This document shows positions 56,641-64,000 of a DNA stretch of 64,000 nt, piece by piece. This stretch comes from Pleurodeles waltl (lineage: Eukaryota; Chordata; Amphibia; Caudata; Salamandridae), in assembly GCF_031143425.1 (NCBI RefSeq), contig NC_090446.1, forward strand, positions 654,865,717 through 654,929,716, given 5' to 3'. The position numbers and the translations under genes were made by a program. Each line of letters opens with the position of its first letter. The stretch's first letter is position 1. The notes under the pieces were generated by a model, which saw only the letters and a program-made list of their open reading frames with translations, searched no databases and was not told the DNA's origin.

Positions 56641-58073
56641 TGAACCTTTTGACTAAGTGGGACCCTCGACACCCTTAATCAATCAATTTAATACAATCCA
56701 ATAATCAATAACGGACATAAGCAATGCCCTGATCCACATAACATTTAACAATCAATCCAGAATACATTTCGGCGAACCCTGACCTTCCAGTCAGGAATAA
56801 CCACACCAGTTTATTCAAAGTTAGTGAATTTATTTCCCTATATTAACAAAGCTAGCACAATATAGATGTGTCTTAACACCAAATGATAAACATATATGAA
56901 CATTAATAGCTGTCCATAACGGCGAAACAAGTGCAATCTATGTAGCATTTGAATAACAAGGCATTCGATGATAGCAATGCAAATCACTAGAACTATAATC
57001 TGTAATGAACTAATTCCATACATTTAGTCAGCATAACAAGATCTCAAATTGCATCGTGCGACAAAAGGAATCCTCGTCTAACCTCAAATTAGCATCGGCA
57101 TGTGGGACTTCATGCAAAAACAATTTAGCAACATTAATTTGGAAAACTCCTAACTAGGGCTCTTATCAAAATCAGCAGTTGGTTACCTAAAAGAAACACA
57201 ATGCAATTTTACAATTTCCTGTCATATTTACCAATTAGAATCAGCATTCAAGGAAGTCTTCGTCTCACAGGTACCGTTTCTCGATCAGCATGGGACGGGG
57301 CAAAGGGGCAGGGGTGGACGGGGCAATTGCCTCACGGCGGCAAGATAAACTACTACTTCATGCAAGGGACTATTCAAAGTTAAAGTCTCTAGGGTAAGAA
57401 TCATTTAAGTCTCTTTCTCTCGATTTAGAGAAAGCATCAAAGTCTCTCAAAATGGCGTCGCAGCAAAGTGGGCCATAATAGCTGCAATGTCCTGCAAAAT
57501 GGCGGGTATCGGGCTGGTAATGGCTGCAAAAGCTGCAAAAGGCTACCTTCTTCTCGTGCACCTGGTTTAAATAGGCAACAGTTCAAATCCAGTAGGGTCT
57601 TCCATTGGAGGGTTCATAGGTTAGCTTCAAATTGTCCAATCAAAAACAACAGTTCTCAAGCTTTCGCTTAAGCATACATTATCCTTGGAGACGGGTACGC
57701 AAGTTGCAACATTTTATACCAATTAACTCACTTTCAGAGCTTCCATTGTCCGCACCTGCAGATTGACCTTGGAGGAAAGAGAAAATATGCCAGGCTGGCA
57801 CGAAACCTTAAGATAAGCATGTGAACGATCTCAGTGGAAAAGTACAGCTTCAAGCAAAAATACACGTTTATTAGCACATTAGAAAAATACGAGCCTCTAA
57901 ACCGTGAGACCAGGCAACTAGGCCGGAGCCTGCACTAAAGTTATGCTAAGCTAAAGCATTTCAAACAAGCAAATCATAGCACACGTTTACGATTATGTCG
58001 GATTAGTGCAATTCTAATACATCACGTTATATAAGCACGCTTATAAATGTTGGCAAACTACTCTGAGGGCACA
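56641..58073 (-). repeat. ERV 3' LTR (right end likely, left end approximate)
   Basis: On the minus strand TGTGCCCTCAGAG begins at 58073 directly after the G/A-rich CGGGGACAAAA, a credible polypurine tract (58084-58074). A TATA box (GGTATAAAATG) lies at about 57710-57718. AATAAA signals lie at about 56815 and 56834. The left limit is a guess at a TG/CA end near 56641 (another is 56658). Confidence 0.55.
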
Positions 58074-58230
58074 TTTTGTCCCCGTACAATCTTTATTAGT
58101 TCGGTTAATTGATTATTTCACACTACGTTTATGCGTTAATAAATGTAAAACCTTCGTTTTCTGCTTCATCAATCCATCCTCTGATGACTACTTGTCATCA
58201 CACCAAATCATGCCCACAAATTTTATTCCA

Positions 58231-59862
58231 TTAAAATTCTGTCAGTTCTCTTTTCCTTTTAATTCCCCTAGTTTTCGCTTTATATTCTTCTGCCATTCTC
58301 TTCATTATTTTCTCTTCCTTCCTTCTTCTAATTCTTTCCATAATCATTATTATTCCCCTTTTTATTCCCCAAATTCCAAATATGCAAATTAATACTATTA
58401 GTATTCCCTGTATTATTTTTAGCAATATTCCATTCCAAATTCCCCCAATCCAATGTCCCACTGAAGCAAGTCCTTTTCCAACCTTCTCCCACACTCCTGG
58501 TTCTTTCAGTTCCTTCAAATCTGCACTCTCTTTTGTTAGATTAGCAAGCATAGTTTTAATCTTCACACTATTGTCTGGAATATACGTACAACAGTGTCGT
58601 GCACCAAGCATTCTGCAAACGCCGCCATCCTTTGCTAAAAGAATGTCTAAAGCAAGCCTATTTTGAAGCGTCATAGCTCTTTCCGCTGCAAGTTCAGCAT
58701 CTATCAGGATTATAGCTCCTGAAAACTTTGTCAACATGTTATCCACTATAGTAGACAACTTTCTTATTTTGATGGAATTCAGCACAACTCCCAACGAAGG
58801 AATCATGGCTCCAAATATATCTCCTACCACAGCAGCTGCGGTCTCTCTTTTATGGATACGATGGGATCCAGATGTCTTTTGAATCATCGATAGGTCATCC
58901 AGTTGATAAACCTTTGGGAACACTATACCCAAATAACATCTCCCCCACCATCCCTTTGGAAGACGATAATAGGCATTATACCCACAAATGTAATATACCC
59001 CTGGAATGACAGGGTCAAGTCCGTTCATCATGAATGTCCATTTGGCCTTAAAGATAAACGTATGTTTACACTCACTCGCTCCTACAAAAATATTGTCATA
59101 ATAGGATTCACCTCGATATATACAAAATTTCCCTACATGCCAAGCATCTAAAGCTATTCTCCCTTGTGTCTTTATTGCGGCAAAATCATAATTATCTACT
59201 GAAGTCCTCTTATGTAGCTCTTTTTCTAATTTCGCATTCATTTGTGCCCTTCTATCATCTGTGCGATCTAAAAAGCTTATTTCTACTGCAGAGAGCGAGC
59301 AGGTAAGGTTTTCCCTATGAGCGTGAGCCGTTTCAAAAGGTTGCATTGGCTCGAAAAATTCCCTCATTATTTTAGCATCCCAGTCTTTAGCAATCTGGCT
59401 TAGCTGCGCTATTATAGGAACATATGCAAAAGTAACATCATAATTTGAGTAAAAATACTGTATGCTAGTCTGACCATAAAACCTAGACATTACTATACTA
59501 CATGTAATCCCGTATGTAAGAAGCATGTGGTGATAAGTCACCCCTTCCTTTACTGATGTCGGTATCTGTGTACACACATAACAATCTTTCGCATCCATAG
59601 TCTCAACATATTCTGTTAACAAGCGATAGAAAACATTATATGAAAGCTCTTTCTTATCATGCAAGTGCCTCTCATCTAATTCTAATCTTTTCAGTGCAGT
59701 TAGTTCAGTGACAGTAACAGGAGCTAAAGTAGAAGCATCAATTCTCTCATCCTCACCCTTTCCAAGCATTGTAAGCACTATTGCCATTATTATTAGTACA
59801 CATGCAATTACTAAGCCTATACACTCGTATTTACAATACTTCTTTCTACTGTTTTGTGTCAT
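58231..59862 (-). CDS. env: ERV envelope glycoprotein (env), intact reading frame
   Basis: Type I membrane fusion glycoprotein with SU and TM parts. The open frame begins at 59943, but a strong splice acceptor (TTTCTTTTACAG, AG at 59895-59894) makes the ATG at 59862 the likely start, giving 543 residues. Visible: a hydrophobic signal segment (about 14-33); the SU CXXC motif CYVC (94-97) that in this class links SU to TM; potential N-glycosylation at NLT (185, 441); a dibasic cleavage region HKR (337-339) followed by an Ala/Val/Gly-rich fusion-peptide-like stretch; the conserved TM segment starting LQNRLALD (399) and a C-X7-CC knot (416-425; the usual form is CX6CC); a membrane anchor (about 478-503); and a long Lys/Arg-rich tail. 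It is open from end to end. Whether it is expressed or functional cannot be seen here. Confidence 0.88.
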   Translation of the reverse strand: MTQNSRKKYCKYECIGLVIACVLIIMAIVLTMLGKGEDERIDASTLAPVTVTELTALKRLELDERHLHDKKELSYNVFYRLLTEYVETMDAKDCYVCTQIPTSVKEGVTYHHMLLTYGITCSIVMSRFYGQTSIQYFYSNYDVTFAYVPIIAQLSQIAKDWDAKIMREFFEPMQPFETAHAHRENLTCSLSAVEISFLDRTDDRRAQMNAKLEKELHKRTSVDNYDFAAIKTQGRIALDAWHVGKFCIYRGESYYDNIFVGASECKHTFIFKAKWTFMMNGLDPVIPGVYYICGYNAYYRLPKGWWGRCYLGIVFPKVYQLDDLSMIQKTSGSHRIHKRETAAAVVGDIFGAMIPSLGVVLNSIKIRKLSTIVDNMLTKFSGAIILIDAELAAERAMTLQNRLALDILLAKDGGVCRMLGARHCCTYIPDNSVKIKTMLANLTKESADLKELKEPGVWEKVGKGLASVGHWIGGIWNGILLKIIQGILIVLICIFGIWGIKRGIIMIMERIRRRKEEKIMKRMAEEYKAKTRGIKRKRELTEF

Positions 59863-60118
59863 GATCTGTATAGAATCAGAGAGCTGGAAGCACCTGTAAA
59901 AGAAACTATTTAGCAATTCAGTTACAAAGCTGAGCGAGCACAATGTTCACACCGTCTTCTTCGAGAGGCCAGTCACTTATCGTTAGCAGCATTTGTTTCA
60001 ATTCGGCAATAACTCAGTCTTTTATCAGTTCAGCAAAAGTCTCATCCGGTTTAGCAATGTCTCAGCTGGTTGTTTGTATCACGTTAGATTGTAGCAAGCA
60101 ATGTCATTTATCACCCTT

Positions 60119-60889
60119 TCAATCAACAGAGTCCATAAAACTTTTCTTTTCTATTGGTATCTCTTCTTCTTCGTTCTCGAGGCTAAGAGATACAAATTCG
60201 TCAGTCCAATCGTCATGAACTACATATGCCCATTCAGGACCGGAATACCTTCTGTTCGGTATCCTTTTCCTTTTCAATTTTGCCTCTCTTTTCGATTCTG
60301 CCTCACTGGTACTTTCCTCTTTGGCCAAGTCTTTTTCCTCACTTGAGGATGGTACCACGACAGTCACTTCCTTTCTTTTCTCTTTCACTTTTGGCCTTTC
60401 TCCGTCATCCAAACTTTCTTTAGTCCTTTCTTTAATGGGTGATATACTTAGTCTTCTCTTTGCACCGTGTCCGTTTGATGGACTTGCAATCTTTTCTGTG
60501 GAAGCTTGAACTGTTTCGTTCTGTTCTGCCTTGTCCCCTCCTTCTGGGGAATCAATCACGTTCTCTTTTTCTTTTTCTGTATCGTCTGCTTCTGGGAAAG
60601 CCCTCCTCTGATCAGGCTCCCCCTTTCTCGAGCCCTTCGTCACCGTTTCTTTCTTCAGGCTCTTTATCACTTTCAGCTGCTTCAGGTTCCTTGTCACCTT
60701 CAGCTGCTTCAGGCTCTTTGCTACCCTCAGCTGCTTCAGGCTCTTTGTCACCTTCAGCTGCTTCGTCGCTGTCTGAACTTTCTCCTTGGTCTCCCCCAAG
60801 CGAGTTGGTCTCTTCGTCCTCAGAGAATATCTCTCTCTCTCCCGTTTCTGCCTGTTCGCTTTCAGTTCGGTTTTGCTCTGTCTCAGCAC
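60119..60889 (-). CDS. Accessory-type ORF between pol and env (256 codons)
   Basis: A third open frame, different from both pol and env. Its first 93 codons overlap the 3' end of pol across the 27-bp repeats and may not be its true start. The unique part (about residue 94 on) is highly charged: KEKENVIDSPEGGDKAEQN, basic clusters AKRRLS and KLKRKRIPNRR that could be nuclear signals, and a more conserved-looking C-terminus with two Trp (GPEWAYVVHDDWTDEFV). Not recognised. It could be an accessory protein, an exon of a spliced product, or a leader; whether it is translated is unknown. The long uninterrupted frame beyond the overlap (about 490 bp) argues for coding. Confidence 0.45.
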   Translation of the reverse strand: MLRQSKTELKANRQKRERERYSLRTKRPTRLGETKEKVQTATKQLKVTKSLKQLRVAKSLKQLKVTRNLKQLKVIKSLKKETVTKGSRKGEPDQRRAFPEADDTEKEKENVIDSPEGGDKAEQNETVQASTEKIASPSNGHGAKRRLSISPIKERTKESLDDGERPKVKEKRKEVTVVVPSSSEEKDLAKEESTSEAESKREAKLKRKRIPNRRYSGPEWAYVVHDDWTDEFVSLSLENEEEEIPIEKKSFMDSVD

Positions 60890-63800
60890 TCAGCACTGTT
60901 TTGTCAGGCACTGGCAGTTTTAGCGCTTCAACTTCCTCATCTGTGGGACACAACACTTTCTTTGTGTGACTGGCGTGAATCCAATTGGGAACCCCCGCAC
61001 ACTTCACAGCAGTAGTTGTCGTCAGGATCACTTGGAAAGGGCCTTTCCAACGGGGTTCCAGACACGACTTCCTCACGTGCTTCTTTACCACGACCCAGTC
61101 ACCTGCTTTCAGTGCGTGTCCTGGACCTTGGATCGGTGGCAAGGTGGTGGCTTCCACCTGGTGAGAGAAAGAGCGAACCACGTCAGCCAGACCCTTGCAG
61201 TAGTCTAACACCATATCATCTGTGATATTCAAGAGCGCGTTTGCAGGAACTGCAGGAAGTCTCATAGCCCTGCCCATGAGAATTTCGTGCGGAGACAATC
61301 CAGTCTTTCTATCAGGGGTGTTTCTCATTGACATTAGCACTAAGGGCAATGCGTCAGGCCATTTCAAATTTGTCGATGCACATATTTTCGCCATTCTTGA
61401 TTTCAGTGTACCATTCATCTGCTCCACCAGTCCTGATGCTTCAGGTCGATAGCTACAATGCAGTTTTTGCTCAATGTTCAGCGCTTCGCAAAGTAATTTT
61501 ATCACCTCGTTATTGAAGTGACTTCCCCTATCTGATTCTAAAGAGATCGGGAATCCGAAACGTGGTATTAACTCCCTCAACAATAGCTTTGCAACTGTAA
61601 GGCTGTCATTTCTACGTGTGGGGTATGCCTCAATCCAGTGACTAAAAATGCACACAATCACCAACACATACTTCAAACCCCCATGTACAGGCATCTCAAT
61701 GAAGTCCATCTGCATTCTACTAAATGGGCCACTGGCTCTGCCAATGTGGCTCGCGTACACAACTGTTCCCTTTCCTGGGTTCATCTGCTGGCAAATGACA
61801 CATCGATGGCAAACTGCTTCTGCAGCTTGAAGAAATCTGGGGTTAAACCAATCAGTTTTGAACAATCGTATCATGGCATCTCTCCCTAGGTGAGCTTGAC
61901 CATGATAGAACCGCGCAAGCTGTGATAAGAGACCATTTGGCAAGACAAATTTTCCCTCATTTGAAACCCATAACTCATCTGGTCTTTTTATACATTGTGA
62001 TTTAATCCAGGAATCTCTTTCATCCTCCCTGACATTATTCTGTAATGCTTTTAGTTCATCTATTGTATCTACGACCTTCAAGGCAAATGCTTCAGCTGGT
62101 TCGAGTTCTGGTTCACTGATCGAATTCCATTCATCCCTGAGTAATATACAGTTCAAGGCACAAAATCTTGCAACTTGATCCGCATATGCATTTCCCAGAG
62201 AAACATAGTCCTGTCCTTTTGTATGAGCACTACACTTTACCACTGCAACTTCGGTTGGCATTTGAATGGCGTGTAACAATTCCCTTATTCTCTCCCCATT
62301 TTTCACTGGGGATCCTGAAGAGGTCAGGAAACCTCTCTGTGACCATAGTTGTCCAAAGTCGTGCACAATCCCAAACCCGTACTGACTATCAGTGTAAATG
62401 GTGACTTTCATCAGTGCAGACAATTGACATGCTCTTGTAAGGGCTACAAGTTCTGCTACTTGTGCAGAATAGACTCCTTGAAGCCATCCCGCTTCCAAGA
62501 CACCTGTTACAGTGCATACAGCATATCCTGCTTTCAAAATTCCCATCCCATCTCTTAGACATGAACCATCAACGAAAACAATTTGGTCATTTTCATCAAG
62601 CTTAGTATCCTTAATATCAGGTCGAGATTTGGTGCAAAATTCAGTCACCTGAAGGCAGTCATGCTCGACGTCTTCAGCGTTCTCAATTTCAGCATTTTCT
62701 CCAGGAAGCAAGGTTGCTGGATTCAGCGTAGTGCACCTTTTCAGCTGCACATTCGGTGAGCCCAGAATTATCTTTTCATACCTTGTGAGTCTTGCTCCGG
62801 TCATGTGCTGCGTTCGGGAGCGGGTCAAAAGTATCTCAACTGAGTGAGGGACCATGACTGTTACTGGGTGTCCCATCACTATTCCTTCACTCTGAGTGAG
62901 GCTGATACCAACTGCTGCTACGGCGCGCAAACACCCTGGAAGTGCTGCTTCGACCGGATCCAAAGTAGCTGAAAAATACGCTACTGGTGTGTTTATGCCA
63001 CCATGGGCTTGAGTCAAGACAGACAAAGAACATGCATCACGTTCATGACAAAACAATGTGAAAGGCTTTATGTAATCAGGCATACCTAAAGCTGGAGCCC
63101 TGCACATGCATTCTTTCAATTCAACAAAAGCATCCATCTCATCTCCTTTCAGCTCAATTTGATCCAAGGCATCCTTCTGGGTCAGCTTCAGTAGAGGCTT
63201 TGCTAGAGTCGAGAAGTTGGGAATCCACTGACGACAGTAGCCCACCATTCCCAAAAACTTCCTCACCTCCCTCCTTGTCTTTGGTGGACTCATTTGAAGT
63301 ACACTCGTTATTCTTTCCTTCATTATTCTCCTTGACCCTTTCTCTATCTGGTGACCCAAGTATTTCACTTTCTTCTGACAGAACTGCAATTTGGAAGGGG
63401 GCACCTTATGTCCATTCCTTCCCAAATGGTTCAACAGAGCAATGGTATCGGCTGTGCAGCCACTTTCTGTCTTTGATGCAATCAATAAGTCATCGATGTA
63501 CTGTACTAGGGTTGACTCGAATGGCAATTCTAATGCTTCCAAGTCTTTCTTTAGAATCTGATTGAATATTGACGGTGACTCAGAAAACCCTTGAGGAATG
63601 CGACACCAACTGTACACTCTGTCTAAGAATTTGAAACAAAAGAGAAATTGGCTGTCCTCATGAAGAGGCACCGAAAAGAACGCTTGTGACAAGTCAATGA
63701 CTGAGAACCACTCGGCGTCGCAAGGGACTTGAAACATTATCACAGCTGGGTTTGGTACGACAGGGCAGCATTTGACTATGATGTCATTTATTTTCCTCAA

Positions 63801-64000
63801 GTCCTGCACGAGTCGGACCTTTCCACTCGGCTTTATTAGTCCCATTATTGGTGAATTACATGGACTGCTTAACACTTCTTTCAGTACTCCCTGTTTTACA
63901 AACTCGTCAATGAGTTGGGCAACTTTCATGAGGGTGTCTTGTGCCATGTGGTATTGTGGGGTCTGGGGAAAGGTTGCATTGGGCTTTACAGTCACTTTCA
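60612..64000 (-). CDS. pol: ERV pol (reverse transcriptase, RNase H, integrase), partial
   Basis: Makes and inserts the proviral DNA. Residues counted from 63995 (the frame continues past the edge): reverse transcriptase with FSVIDLSQAFF (Asp 101), RIPQGF and YIDD (166-169); connection; RNase H with VDGS (Asp 476), AELVAL (Glu 515), YTDSQYG (Asp 536) and AYADQ (Asp 606); integrase zinc site His 698, His 702, Cys 732, Cys 735; integrase core Asp 764, Asp 822, Glu 858 (D,D-35-E spacing); and a GPF motif near 985 in the C-terminal domain. After about 1040 an acidic tail with four 9-residue repeats follows, unusual for integrase. All catalytic residues are present and the frame is unbroken in view. 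Confidence 0.93.
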   Translation of the reverse strand, partial: KVTVKPNATFPQTPQYHMAQDTLMKVAQLIDEFVKQGVLKEVLSSPCNSPIMGLIKPSGKVRLVQDLRKINDIIVKCCPVVPNPAVIMFQVPCDAEWFSVIDLSQAFFSVPLHEDSQFLFCFKFLDRVYSWCRIPQGFSESPSIFNQILKKDLEALELPFESTLVQYIDDLLIASKTESGCTADTIALLNHLGRNGHKVPPSKLQFCQKKVKYLGHQIEKGSRRIMKERITSVLQMSPPKTRREVRKFLGMVGYCRQWIPNFSTLAKPLLKLTQKDALDQIELKGDEMDAFVELKECMCRAPALGMPDYIKPFTLFCHERDACSLSVLTQAHGGINTPVAYFSATLDPVEAALPGCLRAVAAVGISLTQSEGIVMGHPVTVMVPHSVEILLTRSRTQHMTGARLTRYEKIILGSPNVQLKRCTTLNPATLLPGENAEIENAEDVEHDCLQVTEFCTKSRPDIKDTKLDENDQIVFVDGSCLRDGMGILKAGYAVCTVTGVLEAGWLQGVYSAQVAELVALTRACQLSALMKVTIYTDSQYGFGIVHDFGQLWSQRGFLTSSGSPVKNGERIRELLHAIQMPTEVAVVKCSAHTKGQDYVSLGNAYADQVARFCALNCILLRDEWNSISEPELEPAEAFALKVVDTIDELKALQNNVREDERDSWIKSQCIKRPDELWVSNEGKFVLPNGLLSQLARFYHGQAHLGRDAMIRLFKTDWFNPRFLQAAEAVCHRCVICQQMNPGKGTVVYASHIGRASGPFSRMQMDFIEMPVHGGLKYVLVIVCIFSHWIEAYPTRRNDSLTVAKLLLRELIPRFGFPISLESDRGSHFNNEVIKLLCEALNIEQKLHCSYRPEASGLVEQMNGTLKSRMAKICASTNLKWPDALPLVLMSMRNTPDRKTGLSPHEILMGRAMRLPAVPANALLNITDDMVLDYCKGLADVVRSFSHQVEATTLPPIQGPGHALKAGDWVVVKKHVRKSCLEPRWKGPFQVILTTTTAVKCAGVPNWIHASHTKKVLCPTDEEVEALKLPVPDKTVLSAETEQNRTESEQAETGEREIFSEDEETNSLGGDQGESSDSDEAAEGDKEPEAAEGSKEPEAAEGDKEPEAAESDKEPEERNGDEGLEKGGA
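60655..60770 (-). repeat. 27-bp minisatellite in overlapping pol and accessory frames
   Basis: CAGCTGCTTCAGG recurs every 27 bp (about four units, the last diverged). In the pol frame each unit is acidic (EGDKEPEAA); in the other frame it is basic (KQLKVTKSL). Unit length is a multiple of three, so both frames survive changes in copy number. Confidence 0.88.

Larger units (their letters stand above)
56641..64000 (-). mobile_element. Endogenous retrovirus, 3' part (pol, extra ORF, env, 3' LTR)
   Basis: A minus-strand provirus running off the right edge inside reverse transcriptase. Order: pol, an overlapping accessory-type ORF, env, polypurine tract and 3' LTR. The pol and env motifs are gammaretrovirus/epsilonretrovirus-like (class I). 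No stop or frameshift interrupts the visible pol or env, so the copy is probably recent. Gag, protease and the 5' LTR lie outside the window, so neither LTR divergence nor target duplication can be tested. Confidence 0.9.

Noticed and set aside
60439..61015. Plus-strand Ser/Leu/Phe-rich open frames of 169-176 codons opposite pol
   Set aside because: Antisense of the acidic repeats of pol, which has conserved catalytic motifs on the minus strand.

Overview
This 64 kb window is vertebrate nuclear DNA made almost entirely of transposable elements at different stages of decay; no host gene could be recognised. The mix (a Harbinger family with very GC-rich ends, CR1/L2 and L1 LINEs, Ty3/Gypsy, long-LTR retroelements, a gammaretrovirus-like ERV with intact genes, and many foldback MITEs) suggests a giant-genome amphibian, most likely a salamander. 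Newts such as Pleurodeles are, as I recall, known for Harbinger expansion. The species is an inference; the element families are read from the sequence.

Layout. 1-0.65 kb: 5' end of a minus-strand L1. 2-4.2 kb: GA-rich repeats, a chain of hairpins and a hAT MITE. 4.3-5.6 kb: decayed Ty3/Gypsy gag-pol. 6.6-7.8 kb: CR1/L2 reverse transcriptase remnant. 8.15-14.03 kb: a Harbinger element with matching terminal inverted repeats and an ATA target duplication. It carries a spliced Myb/SANT gene (here SANT-A) and a divergent transposase cut short by an internal deletion. 14.4-15.4 kb: three copies of a 320-bp satellite, two of them hit by Harbinger-type insertions at the same position. 15.4-~22.4 kb: a second Harbinger copy with a different Myb/SANT gene (SANT-B), a complete two-exon but stop-containing transposase, and the C-terminal exon of SANT-A. 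Together the two copies imply a three-gene Harbinger.

27.4-36.5 kb: a young non-autonomous LTR retrotransposon on the minus strand. It has 2.26-kb LTRs, a perfect GACCT target duplication, and one 1015-codon ORF ending in twelve 37-residue repeats, with no reverse transcriptase. Its 5' LTR contains a 630-bp MITE that is a string of about twelve near-perfect hairpins. 38.5-44.6 kb: a full-length-sized but broken L1 (6.07 kb, 14-bp target duplication). It lies beside a broken copy of a multicopy protein family whose conserved acidic motifs look like a FEN1/XPG (PIN-like) nuclease. 46.9-56.6 kb: mostly unassigned, with MITEs and a possible solo LTR.

56.6-64 kb: the 3' two-thirds of a minus-strand endogenous retrovirus. 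It has a 3' LTR, an open env, an open pol running off the window edge, and a third open frame between them that overlaps pol across a 27-bp minisatellite.

How the parts relate: the Harbinger transposase with one or two SANT DNA-binding proteins would drive the element and probably its MITEs. The LTR element lacks pol and must borrow enzymes. The ERV has intact pol and env in the part visible.
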